Shown piece by piece: positions 7,090 to 15,344 of a stretch of DNA of 64,000 bases. The DNA is taken from positions 1,178,001-1,242,000 of the forward strand of contig JAXMFU010000002.1 of the NCBI GenBank assembly GCA_046347625.1, written 5' to 3'. Position numbers and translations under genes: made by a program. Position 1 is the stretch's first letter; every line of letters begins with the position of its first letter. This stretch comes from CAIMUS01 sp046347625 (GTDB lineage Bacteria > Pseudomonadota > Gammaproteobacteria > Competibacterales > Competibacteraceae). The notes below the pieces were generated by a model that did no database searches, was not told where the DNA came from, and was given only the letters and a program-made list of their open reading frames with translations.

Positions 7090-9399
7090 ATGCCCGAAAA
7101 ACTTAAAGAATCCGCTTTGCAATACCACCGTCTTCCCAAACCCGGCAAGCTGGCCATCACCGCCACCAAGCCGCTGGCCACCCAGCGCGATCTGGCGCTC
7201 GCCTATTCGCCCGGCGTGGCCGCCGCCTGCGAGGCCATCGTCGCCGATCCCCATGAGGTCGCCGGCGTTACCGCCAGAGGCAATCTGGTCGCCGTGATCA
7301 GCAACGGCACCGCCGTGCTGGGACTGGGCAATATCGGCCCCCTGGCCGCCAAGCCGGTGATGGAAGGCAAGGCCGTGCTGTTCAAGAAATTTGCTGAAAT
7401 CGATGTGTTCGATATCGAAATCAGCGAATCCGATCCACAGAAGCTCGTCGATATTATCGCCAGCCTGGAACCCACTTTCGGCGCGATCAACCTGGAAGAT
7501 ATCAAGGCGCCGGAATGCTTCGAGGTCGAACAGGCGCTTCGGGAGCGGATGCGGATCCCGGTCTTTCATGACGACCAGCACGGCACGGCGATTATCGTCG
7601 GCGCCGCCGTGCGCAACGGTCTGCGGGTGGTCGGCAAGAGCATTAAAGAGGTCAAGCTGGTCACCTCCGGTGCCGGTGCCGCCGCGCTGGCCTGTCTGAA
7701 TCTGCTCGTGAGCCTGGGGCTACCGCGCGAGAATATTACCGTGACCGATAAATTCGGCGTGGTCTATCAGGGGCGCAGCGAGGAGATGGACCCCTGGAAG
7801 GCGGTATTCGCTCGGGACACCAGGGCGAGAACGCTGGCCGAAGTCATCGAAGGGGCCGATATCTTCCTGGGACTGTCCGCCGGCGGGGTGCTCAAACCGG
7901 AGATGGTCCAACGGATGGCCGATAGACCGCTGATCCTGGCCCTGGCCAACCCGGTGCCGGAAATCCTGCCGGAAGAGGCCAAGACGGTGCGGCCCGATGC
8001 CATCATCGCCACCGGTCGCTCGGATTATCCCAATCAAGTCAACAATGTGCTGTGTTTTCCCTTCATTTTCCGCGGTGCGCTGGACGTCGGCGCCACCACG
8101 ATCAACGAGGCGATGAAACTGGCCTGCGTGGAAGCTTTGGCGGAACTGGCGCTGGCCGAGTCCTCCGAAGTGGTGACCAAAGCCTATGGCGGCAAACCGA
8201 CCCGGTTCGGGCCGGACTATCTGATCCCCAAGCCGTTCGATCCCCGCCTGATCGCCCAACTTGCACCCGCCGTCGCCAAGGCCGCCATGGATACCGGCGT
8301 GGCCACCCGGCCGATTAAGGATCTGGAAGAGTATCGCGAACACTTAACGGAATTCGTTTTCAAGTCGGGGCTGGTGATGAAGCCCATCTTTACCATGTCG
8401 AAACAGCATCCGAAGCGACTGGTGTATGCCGAAGGCGAAGATCGGCGGGTTTTACAGGCCGTGCAACAAGTGATCGATGAAGAACTGGCTTTCCCGATTC
8501 TGGTCGGGCGGCTGCACGTGATCGAACAGCGTATTCAGGACCTGGGTCTGCGCATCCGTTTGGGTAAAGATGTCGAAGTCATCAATATTCTGCACGATGC
8601 GCGCTTTCAGCGTTATTGGGAGGAATATCATCGCTTGATGGGCCGTAAGGGGGTGTCGCCCGAGAACGCCAAGACCGTCGTTCGCACCGACCCAACCGTG
8701 GTGGCGGCACTGGCGGTCAAGCTGGGGGATGCCGATACCATGCTGTGCGGCTCCGGGGGACGCTTTAAAAAGCATGTGCACGATATCATCGACATTATCG
8801 GCAAACGGGAAGGGGTGCATTGTCTGTCCACTCTGAGCGCCCTGATTCTGTCCAGCGGCACCTTCTTTATCTGCGATTCGCATGTCACGCACGATCCGAC
8901 CACCGAGGAGATCGTCGAGATCGCCCTGCTGGCGGCGGAAGAAGTGCAGGCTTTCGGCCTGAAACCCAGGGTGGCGCTGCTGTCGCGTTCCAATTTCGGC
9001 ACTTACGACACGCCCTCCGCCATCAAGATGCGGACAGCGGCACAGATTCTGCAGGAGCGCTGCCCGGATCTGGAAGTGGACGGCGAAATGAACGCCGATG
9101 CGGCCATTGCCTCGGACATCCGTTTCGGCGCTTTCCCGGCCTCGCGCCTGCGGGGACAGGCCAATCTTCTGGTTATGCCCAACGTCGATGCGGCCCATAT
9201 CGCCTTTAACCTGCTGCGGATGTTGGGCGGCGGTGTGGCGGTCGGGCCGATCCTGATCGGTGCTGCCCGGCCGGTGCACGTGGTCACCCACGCCATCACC
9301 GTGCGGGGGTTGTTGAACATGAGTGCAATGGCGGTCGTACAGGCGCAGATTCAGGCCGAGGAAAACGCGCTGGCCGCTCCGATCACTTACGCGGCCTGA
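7090..9399 (+). CDS. maeB: NADP-dependent malic enzyme with phosphotransacetylase-like domain
   Basis: A 769-residue MaeB. Residues ~1-420 form the malic enzyme part, with SPGVAAACEAI, the FHDDQHGTAI motif and a Rossmann GAGAAALA; residues ~430-760 form the phosphotransacetylase-like domain, which regulates rather than catalyses in E. coli MaeB. It oxidatively decarboxylates malate to pyruvate, yielding NADPH. Length matches the family. The start ATG at 7090 gives the usual MPEKL N-terminus. The C-terminus ...ALAAPITYAA is repeated at 10466-10534, beyond a RES/Xre toxin-antitoxin pair. No other gene shares the operon. Confidence 0.95.
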   Translation: MPEKLKESALQYHRLPKPGKLAITATKPLATQRDLALAYSPGVAAACEAIVADPHEVAGVTARGNLVAVISNGTAVLGLGNIGPLAAKPVMEGKAVLFKKFAEIDVFDIEISESDPQKLVDIIASLEPTFGAINLEDIKAPECFEVEQALRERMRIPVFHDDQHGTAIIVGAAVRNGLRVVGKSIKEVKLVTSGAGAAALACLNLLVSLGLPRENITVTDKFGVVYQGRSEEMDPWKAVFARDTRARTLAEVIEGADIFLGLSAGGVLKPEMVQRMADRPLILALANPVPEILPEEAKTVRPDAIIATGRSDYPNQVNNVLCFPFIFRGALDVGATTINEAMKLACVEALAELALAESSEVVTKAYGGKPTRFGPDYLIPKPFDPRLIAQLAPAVAKAAMDTGVATRPIKDLEEYREHLTEFVFKSGLVMKPIFTMSKQHPKRLVYAEGEDRRVLQAVQQVIDEELAFPILVGRLHVIEQRIQDLGLRIRLGKDVEVINILHDARFQRYWEEYHRLMGRKGVSPENAKTVVRTDPTVVAALAVKLGDADTMLCGSGGRFKKHVHDIIDIIGKREGVHCLSTLSALILSSGTFFICDSHVTHDPTTEEIVEIALLAAEEVQAFGLKPRVALLSRSNFGTYDTPSAIKMRTAAQILQERCPDLEVDGEMNADAAIASDIRFGAFPASRLRGQANLLVMPNVDAAHIAFNLLRMLGGGVAVGPILIGAARPVHVVTHAITVRGLLNMSAMAVVQAQIQAEENALAAPITYAA

Positions 9400-9406
9400 G
9401 CGTAGC

Positions 9407-9475
9407 ATTGGTAGGGTGCGCCCTGCGCACCATTGAGAGAGCTTGGTAGGTTGGGCACAGGACGTGCCCAACACC
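9407..9475. repeat. Short dispersed palindromes behind maeB
   Basis: Two intergenic palindromes lie here: GGTGCGCCCTGCGCACC, and TTGGGCACAGGACGTGCCCAA. The second type recurs at about 25495, 38975-39045 and 49003, so it is a dispersed genomic repeat rather than a gene-specific signal. Confidence 0.7.
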
Positions 9476-9503
9476 CCTGCCCTTACTACACAGTTTTCAA
9501 GTG

Positions 9504-10064
9504 TCAAGTCACGGTAAAGCTGCCGTCTTGCTCGACCGATGGCAGGAATCGATGAATATCGCCCGCTATCTTCTCCAGAAAAACTACCAGCACCCACTGA
9601 TCGAGTTGATCCAAAAATCCTATGGAAGGGACAAAGACAGCCTCTGCCGGAGTCGTTCTGCGGATAAAATCCGCGATCGCTCGCGCTACCCGTTTATCAA
9701 GGAAGCATTGCGGAGCCTGCGCTAGCGACAATGCCCGCCAACCTTCAGGACGACCCAGATCGAGCGTATGCGGCAACTCTACTGTAAACCGGTATACCGT
9801 TCGTTTTTTCGCATACTGCACCAGCAGTGGCGAGCGTTCTTCCTTTAAATGCCGGGCCCATTCTGCCAGTGCAACACTTTGGTTGCGCGCCAGGTAGAGC
9901 GTCGGATCATCTTGGCTGTTCCAGCGATTGTCTGCCGCCAATCCAGCACGGCTGAAATCGTACACATCGTATGGACCTTCGGGAATATGCCGTACAGCCT
10001 GCCCGGACCAGGGCTGGATAAATTTCTGCAAAGTCCACTTTGACTTAATAGCCCAGCCCTTCAT
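9504..10064 (-). CDS. RES-domain toxin
   Basis: A RES-domain protein of 187 residues when started at the ATG at 10064. Diagnostic segments are the RWNSQ near the N-terminus, YLARNQSVALAEWARH and FRxTVELP. RES toxins of the ParT/MbcT group degrade or modify NAD+, either by phosphorolysis or by ADP-ribosylating a host protein; which applies here is not visible. The start overlaps the upstream antitoxin gene by about 20 bases, indicating coupled translation. It is convergent with maeB; the gap between the two stops is about 100 bases and filled by dispersed repeats. Confidence 0.85.
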   Translation of the reverse strand: MKGWAIKSKWTLQKFIQPWSGQAVRHIPEGPYDVYDFSRAGLAADNRWNSQDDPTLYLARNQSVALAEWARHLKEERSPLLVQYAKKRTVYRFTVELPHTLDLGRPEGWRALSLAQAPQCFLDKRVARAIADFIRRTTPAEAVFVPSIGFLDQLDQWVLVVFLEKIAGDIHRFLPSVEQDGSFTVT

Positions 10065-10395
10065 AATCGGCGGACAGAGCGGCAATTACTCTGTCATACT
10101 CACCAAGGCTCATCAAACCTAATGCCGTGCGACCCCCAAAAACTGTCATGGGGGTCATCAAAAATGCCTTTACTCCTGCCGGCGTGTAGACTGCCCGAGC
10201 CAGCGTGCTGATTTCTCTTAATTTAGCGAAGTCTTTTCTGGCTTTCGGGTCGAGGATCTGGTGTCGATTCTCCCAACGCTCGAGCGTTTTAGCGCTGACA
10301 TGCACGATGCGGCCCAGTCGCTCCCGAGAGAGCTGCAGTTCGTGGCGGATCGCTAGCGGGTTCAAGTCAGTGTCGAAGGTAGTAGGGGCAGTCAT
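10045..10395 (-). CDS. Xre/MbcA/ParS-type antitoxin (DUF2384)
   Basis: A 116-residue antitoxin. A helix-turn-helix lies in LSRERLGRIVHVSAKTLERW (residues ~24-43) and the toxin-binding DUF2384 part ends in YDRVIAALSADYEGLGY, where the final tyrosine-containing tail is typical of antitoxins that plug the RES active site. It precedes the RES gene in one operon. A 7-bp inverted repeat (TCTAGAC/GTCTAGA) about 50 bases upstream is a candidate autoregulatory operator. Confidence 0.85.
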   Translation of the reverse strand: MTAPTTFDTDLNPLAIRHELQLSRERLGRIVHVSAKTLERWENRHQILDPKARKDFAKLREISTLARAVYTPAGVKAFLMTPMTVFGGRTALGLMSLGEYDRVIAALSADYEGLGY

Positions 10396-10443
10396 GGTTT
10401 TCAGTCCAATAAATCATTATGCCGCCAACCAGCGTAGGGTATG

Positions 10444-10461
10444 TCTAGACACTTGTCTAGA
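10444..10461. promoter_or_regulatory. Palindrome upstream of the RES/Xre operon
   Basis: TCTAGAC and GTCTAGA form a perfect inverted repeat with a 4-base spacer, 49-66 bases upstream of the antitoxin start. Xre-type antitoxins bind such palindromes in their own promoter, so this is a likely operator. It also ends only five bases before the duplicated maeB tail, so it could alternatively belong to the junction. Confidence 0.5.
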
Positions 10462-10465
10462 ATTT

Positions 10466-10534
10466 ATGAGCGCGATGACGGTAGTAAAGGCACAGATTCA
10501 TGCGCTGGCCGCTCCGATTACCTATGCGGCCTGA
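10466..10534 (+). pseudogene. Duplicated 3' end of maeB
   Basis: Reads MSAMTVVKAQIHALAAPITYAA and stop, against MSAMAVVQAQIQAEENALAAPITYAA at the end of maeB. It has a 4-codon deletion (AEEN) and several synonymous third-position changes, so it is not a fresh copy of the local gene. Similarity starts at the ATG and ends just after the TGA. Together with maeB it encloses the RES/Xre pair, as the metH tails enclose other modules at the window start. Confidence 0.85.
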
Positions 10535-10594
10535 GCAGATCGGTTAACGGCTGAAAAGTCTGGTAGCCTGGTAGGTTGCCGTAGAAATCCTCCC

Positions 10595-10742
10595 GTAGGT
10601 CAGGTTAGACGCGCCCACCACCCAGGGAGCCGCTCGCCGCGAGATGCCGGGCGCGGCGTAACCCGACAGGGCGCCGAGTTTCATCGTCGGGGGTGCATTT
10701 TCCTAAAAAGCATGGCCGTTGGGCCACAGGACGTGCTCAACA
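10595..10742. repeat. About 148-bp dispersed repeat (copy 1)
   Basis: Nearly the same sequence occurs at 25364-25508 in the same orientation. It contains an inverted pair GGTTAGACGCGCC ... GGCGCGGCGTAACC, then a GGGGGTGCATTTTCCT segment, then the dispersed GGGCACAGGACGTGCCCAAC palindrome in degraded form. A shorter relative lies near 47676-47750. No coding capacity. Confidence 0.75.
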
Positions 10743-10804
10743 GATACGTATGGGTATCGGTCGTTGCTCTATCTACTCGATTTTGTGCTATATTAATATG
10801 GAAA

Positions 10805-10925
10805 TTAGTCTGTTAAAGCTAAACGTTCCGTAAGGAAGGGGCGGAAAGTCACGGGTCCTGTCCTTAGGATGGCCGAACTGCCGGATGCGGCATCGTCAAG
10901 CCGCACGAGGAGGTTCGGCTTTTTG
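10805..10925 (+). promoter_or_regulatory. Cyclic di-GMP-I (GEMM) riboswitch with terminator
   Basis: The aptamer core is recognisable: a GTTCC-GTAA-GGAA stem with GNRA-type tetraloop, then GGGGCGGAAAGTCACGGGTC, a short stem-loop, and GGATGGCCGAACTGCCGG, matching the GEMM-I pattern (GACGCAAAGCCACGGG ... GATAGCCGGGTTGCCG). The GCCGAAC of the aptamer can instead pair with GGTTCGGC at 10912-10919, which is followed by TTTTT, giving an intrinsic terminator mutually exclusive with the ligand-bound fold. A riboswitch that controls transcription of the secreted-protein gene at 10990 is inferred. A TATATT box lies near 10789. Confidence 0.82.
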
Positions 10926-10989
10926 TTGAGTATCTGACTTGAGGAAATTGAAGTGTAAAACACACATTGCCAGGCAATGGGGGTAACAC

Positions 10990-12715
10990 ATGAAAAGGCT
11001 AAAGCTTGCAAATGGCGCTGCTATAACAAGATCGACAACAGAGAAAAAAGTTGGTCTTATAGCGCATCTTCTCACAGTAATTCTGATGACTTTTGCTTTG
11101 CCACTGACAGCGAGTGCAGCGGGCACAACAAATTTTGTTCCTTTTGCCGACCAGTCCACTGTAGCCCTCTGGTTGTTCGACGATCGACCTTATCCACATG
11201 CTATCATCACCGACGCCAGCCAGAATGAATACGATCTGATTCTGATGGATGGCACCCTTGAAGCAGGCAAATTCGGCAATGCTCTTGCGGCATCTTCGTC
11301 GGGCAATTATTAAAGTCAGTTATGCCGGCTGGCAGGGGGCGGTTAATGAATTGAGCCCGCTGCGAGAGGCTAGCGGTAAACCTAGTGGTCTCTGGGGTCC
11401 CACCATCCAACCGCAGAAAATCCTGACAACGCTGGTTTCGACGAAATGGACCTTCGAATTTTGGCTCAAATTGAACTCGGTTCCTACAGCCACTGCTTAC
11501 ATCCTCGACCTCGGTGATGCCTATCTGCCCGGTTTGACAATCGCCCTGCACAATGATGAGCACGCGTTTCGGTTCCAGTTCAACAACGATTACGCCGGAT
11601 TGCACAGCGCCTGCCTTACTCACAGTAACATCACCGACTTTCAATGGCATCACATCGCTTTTACCAGGGTGGGGGAGGTTATTACTCACTTCGTCGATGG
11701 AGTGCTTCAGACCCAATGCGATACTGAGTCGGTAGTGTCCCAACCATTGCCTGAATTTTGGGAACCTACGAATTGGGGTACCGATGCTCACGGCTTTACT
11801 GAGGATTCCCCGGATGAATGGAGGCGGCAAAATCGTTTCAACATTTCTTTAGGTGAAGGTCGGGATGGCGACGGTGATCTCGATGGCCTGCTTGATGAAA
11901 TGCGCTTCTCGAATACCGTACGCTACTCTAACAATAATAATAACAATTGGTTTCCCGTCCCCGGGAGTTTTGCTCGCAACTACTCCGAGAACGCGCCGCG
12001 ACCGGCTGTCCGCACGGGGCCTCCCTTATTGTTCGGAGGTAGCGCCCCAACTAACGACTCTGTCCAACTTGGTGGACGCAAGTATGTGTTCATCGATGAT
12101 GCACTGCTGGATACCAAAGATAATGTTGCCCTCGAACTTAATTCGCTTAATTTGGCGGAATTGCGCAAAGATTTGACGCTGGTGATCTCGGCGACGGACA
12201 TGATCCCCTTTCAGCCCGGCCATGGAGACTGGAGAGAAACCATTTATGACCACGACGGCAAGGTTTATCTGTTCATCAACGACTCTTATACTTCGCAATA
12301 TGGTATTAGCCGCCTGTATGTTTCCAAAGATGGTCTCAACTTCACTGTGCCCAATCTCAGCATAGTCACAGGTTTGCCGGAAAACTACGTCTTCTATAAG
12401 CGTCCGATGGGGGCTACCATAATCAAGGATCAGAATCCCAACATCAGCCCGGAAGAACGATTTAAGATCATGGCCTATGGCCCCAACCGGGGAATCTATC
12501 TGTACGTATCCCCCGATGGGATCCGCTGGCGCCGCAACGAGTTAGCCATGCTGCCGCTGATCCACGGCGGTGACCCGGAGACATTCTGGGACGACCAGCA
12601 AGGTGAATATGTAACCCATCTGAAACGTGACAGCAGCTACCATACGGATGATTGTCCGGGAAATGGGCGCCGCGGGGTCAGGTTCAGTTCTGCTGATCCT
12701 TTCCGGCCCTGGCCG
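10990..12715 (+). pseudogene. Secreted LamG-domain / glycosidase-like protein, frameshifted and truncated
   Basis: The first ~108 codons (10990-11313) carry a signal peptide (MKRLKLANG start, hydrophobic LLTVILMTFALPL, then TASA-A) and the beginning of a concanavalin-like LamG domain (STVALWLFDD). A one-base frameshift near 11300 breaks the frame; the next frame continues the same domain (KWTFEFWLKLNSV, FQWHHIAFTRVGE, LDEMRFSNTVRYS) and then a beta-propeller-like part resembling glycoside hydrolase families (PFQPGHGDW, LYVSPDGIRW). The 3' end is replaced near 12700-12727 by an ISAs1 fragment. It stands directly behind a c-di-GMP riboswitch, so it was probably an extracellular matrix or adhesion protein. 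Substrate unknown. Confidence 0.75.
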
Positions 12716-13165
12716 ATGCGGAAAGAAGCGGTGTCGAACGACTGTCGCAAGGTCTTGCCCTCAATCGCCACGACGCGGCCCGCCGTGGCCTGGGCCACCC
12801 TGACGATCCAGTGCTGAAAGCACTCGGCAAAGGCGACCGGATCCAACGCGGCAAACACCCGGCCAAAGGTATCGTGCGACGGAATCCCGTCAGGCAGTGC
12901 CAAGAAAGTTTGCAACCACGACTCCTTGGCGTGTCCAAAGCGTTCAATCGCCACCCAGCTATCGGCCCCCGCGATCACCGCACCCATGGCAATCGTTAGA
13001 ATATCGGTTAAGCGATGTTCTTTGGTGCGGTCGACACGCGGGTCCGGCAGGGACTGAAAATGGTCCATGATGGTAACGGCAGGGGATACTGTCATCGCGA
13101 CATTGCTCTCGGAGTCACAGGAGGAAGCGCAACTATGAGTAAGCATTACCTTTTGTCAAGCCCTT
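12716..13165 (-). mobile_element. ISAs1-family element, 5' remnant
   Basis: On the minus strand from about 13095 the sequence encodes the N-terminal part of an ISAs1 transposase: MDHFQSLPDPRVDRTKEHRL, then GADSWVAIERFGHAKESW and the first DDE region AIEGKTLRQSFD. The frame then runs out of family similarity where the truncated LamG gene begins. Only the outer end survives; a GGGCTTGACA-type end sequence lies near 13150-13165. It cannot be autonomous. It interrupts the LamG/glycosidase pseudogene. Confidence 0.8.
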
Positions 13166-13202
13166 TTTGATGCGATTGCCCTGCCGTCGCCGCAAGAACT
13201 AT

Positions 13203-13230
13203 TTGCGATCTCGCTCAATTACGGTAATAT
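13203..13230 (+). promoter_or_regulatory. Putative sigma-70 promoter of tRNA-Lys
   Basis: TTGCGA (13203-13208) and TAATAT (13225-13230) are 16 bases apart and sit 14 bases upstream of the mature tRNA start. Confidence 0.6.
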
Positions 13231-13244
13231 AGCGATCTTCTTAC

Positions 13245-13320
13245 GGGCCGTTAGCTCAGTCGGTAGAGCATCGGACTTTTAATCCGCTGGTCGCACGTTC
13301 GAATCGTGCACGGCCCACCA
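13245..13320 (+). tRNA. tRNA-Lys (TTT)
   Basis: 76 bases with encoded CCA. The acceptor arms GGGCCGT and ACGGCCC pair; the D-arm is TAGCTCAGTCGGTAGAGCA, the anticodon loop CTTTTAA gives TTT, and the T-arm contains GTTCGAATC. Confidence 0.96.
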
Positions 13321-13324
13321 AAAT

Positions 13325-13597
13325 TCAAAGACTTGCGGTCTCATAGTCCGGTCCGGCGGTTGCACATACCCAGAGACAGAACACAACGGTATCGAAGGTC
13401 GTAACCGGCTGACCCGTTCCCCGTTCTACGATCGCCCGTCGGCATTCGACGGGTCCGACCCTGAGAGCCAGACGCAGCCTATTGTGCATCCACCCTGGCG
13501 GTGTCAGATCGATGATCGTCTGCAGAAACGTCTCCCGTGCCAGCCGCGGATCATCCGCCAGCAGTGGCGTTACCCATTGCCAACGGGATCTGCTCGT
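13325..13597 (-). pseudogene. Relic of an ADP-ribosylglycohydrolase-family gene
   Basis: A minus-strand frame without start reads TPLLADDPRLARETFLQTII, then DLTPPGWM, ERGTGQPVTTFDTVVFCLW and DYETASL before its stop. This resembles the C-terminal half of ADP-ribosylglycohydrolases, including the conserved TVPFxLW-like stretch, but the metal-binding N-terminal half is missing and GNG has become GTG. I infer a decayed gene; the family call is moderate because the piece is short. Confidence 0.5.
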
Positions 13598-13636
13598 CCC
13601 ACGGCCGGAATCGCCTTATTTGCCGTTGTCAACGCT

Positions 13637-15316
13637 ATGATGACTCCAGCCCTGCGCTTCTATTTAAGCTTCTATCGGGAAGTTCTATGGCGTCTGTCAG
13701 CTTTTTCTATTATCGCTATCCTGCAGCCACTTGTCCTTATTCTGATTCTTATTATCGTTCGTTACGGCATCGATAAACTGATCGCCCAGGGACAATTGCT
13801 GCAATTGCTGTTCATGCTTCTTGGTATTATTCTTTTATATTCGATCAGTGGTGGTGTAAATCTGCTGATGCGCTACCTTACCCTCCGCACCACCGATGGC
13901 CCACTCCAGCAGTTTCATGAAGAAATCCTGAAGCGCATTTATTCCTTTTCCCGCCAGTATTATACTCGGATGGATCGTAAACAACTGCACAATATTTTAG
14001 TCAAGGACATGATCCAGGCCGATGGTATGATCAATGCTTTGATTGGCAAATTTGTTCCGGGGCTGCTGGTGAGCCTGGTCATTATGGGGATTCTGGCTCA
14101 CATGAATCCACTGCTGTTTCTGATCGTGATGGGTATGTTTCCGCTGCTTTATCTGATCAACCGAATCATCAAACCGCGCTTACAGCGATTCATTCGGGAG
14201 CAGCATCGTGCTTATGAGGCACATAATTCGAGAACGCTATTCGCGCTGGAAGCGCTGGATTTGACCCACCTGCGGGCCGCTCAAGACGAAGAAATCCTGC
14301 GACAACTCTCGACAGCCGATCGCTTCCGTAGTGCTCGCCTGCAACTGGTTATGGTACGCGAGGGCATGGCCTTTATCTACGATATGTTCGCCATCACCTC
14401 CAGTATGGTTTGCCTGATTATCGGTGGTATTTTTGTAAGCAACGGTAGCATGACACTGGGCGCCTTATTTTCTTTCTATATGGCCTCGCTCGTGCTGCGC
14501 CCTTACTTGCGTCAATGCTGGGTTACCATTCCGCAAATGCTTGAAGGGATCGAATCGCTGAACAAATTATACGGCCTGTTGCAGGTCGCCAATCTGTCCC
14601 CCTATACGGGCAGGCAGAAATTACCTTTTACCGGAAAAATCATGCTGGATTCCGTCAGCTTTTCCTATACCGACAAGACAATATTGCAAGATGTAAAATT
14701 GACCATCGAGCCGGGCCGCATCATTGCCATCATGGGTCCCAATGGCGCCGGGAAGAGCACCATTCTCCATTTGATTTTAGGTTTCTATCGTCCTCAATCC
14801 GGACGGCTGCTGGCGGATGCCTGTCCCTACGACCGGCTCGATATGAACCATTTACGGCAGTCTATCGGCGTTGTGCCACAGAACCCTTTTATTTTTTCCG
14901 GCACTGTTTACGAAAATATCACCTATGGTTGTCCGGAGGTCGGTGAAACCGATGTCTTGCGAGCGGCACGCCTGGCGACAGCCGATACCTTTATCGCGCA
15001 ACTGCCGGAGGGCTACGATACCCTGATCGGCCATAACGGCTTATTGCTCTCCGGCGGCCAATGCCAGCGCCTGGCCCTGGCCCGGGCTTTGCTGCGGCAT
15101 CCCCGGCTGCTGGTTCTGGATGAACCGACCAACCACCTGGATACGGCGGCCATCAAGCAGTATATGAATCATCTAAAGCAGCTCGAGGATATGCCGGCCT
15201 GCCTGATCATTACCCATAACCGGGATATTCTCGACGACGTCGACTCGGTCTATTTTCTGGAGGCGGGCAGAATTATCGCCAAAGAAGAGCATCGCTCCAC
15301 TGCCATGCGGGCGTAA
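13637..15316 (+). CDS. ABC exporter (fused membrane and ATPase domains)
   Basis: A 559-residue half-transporter when started at the ATG at 13637. Residues ~10-310 form the six-helix membrane domain; the ATPase follows with Walker A GPNGAGKST, a Q-loop VVPQNPF, signature LSGGQCQRLALARAL and Walker B LLVLDEPTNHLD. It works as a homodimer in the inner membrane and probably exports a hydrophobic compound or peptide. No precursor peptide or cyclase gene is visible nearby. The nucleotidyltransferase gene 28 bases downstream appears co-transcribed. In some lasso-peptide clusters such a transporter and a nucleotidyltransferase travel together, but the essential maturation enzymes are absent here. Confidence 0.88.
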   Translation: MMTPALRFYLSFYREVLWRLSAFSIIAILQPLVLILILIIVRYGIDKLIAQGQLLQLLFMLLGIILLYSISGGVNLLMRYLTLRTTDGPLQQFHEEILKRIYSFSRQYYTRMDRKQLHNILVKDMIQADGMINALIGKFVPGLLVSLVIMGILAHMNPLLFLIVMGMFPLLYLINRIIKPRLQRFIREQHRAYEAHNSRTLFALEALDLTHLRAAQDEEILRQLSTADRFRSARLQLVMVREGMAFIYDMFAITSSMVCLIIGGIFVSNGSMTLGALFSFYMASLVLRPYLRQCWVTIPQMLEGIESLNKLYGLLQVANLSPYTGRQKLPFTGKIMLDSVSFSYTDKTILQDVKLTIEPGRIIAIMGPNGAGKSTILHLILGFYRPQSGRLLADACPYDRLDMNHLRQSIGVVPQNPFIFSGTVYENITYGCPEVGETDVLRAARLATADTFIAQLPEGYDTLIGHNGLLLSGGQCQRLALARALLRHPRLLVLDEPTNHLDTAAIKQYMNHLKQLEDMPACLIITHNRDILDDVDSVYFLEAGRIIAKEEHRSTAMRA

Positions 15317-15344
15317 TCTCGGCAGCGTCTTGAAAGAGGTCTCC

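Noticed and set aside
8452..9597. Long minus-strand open frame (381 codons) opposite maeB
   Set aside because: It is the antisense shadow of the malic enzyme's second domain: arginine- and histidine-rich, no family similarity, no ribosome-binding site.
10205..10534. Plus-strand frame over the antitoxin gene ending in the maeB-like tail
   Set aside because: The first part is the antisense of the Xre antitoxin; only the last 23 codons are meaningful, as a copy of the maeB end.
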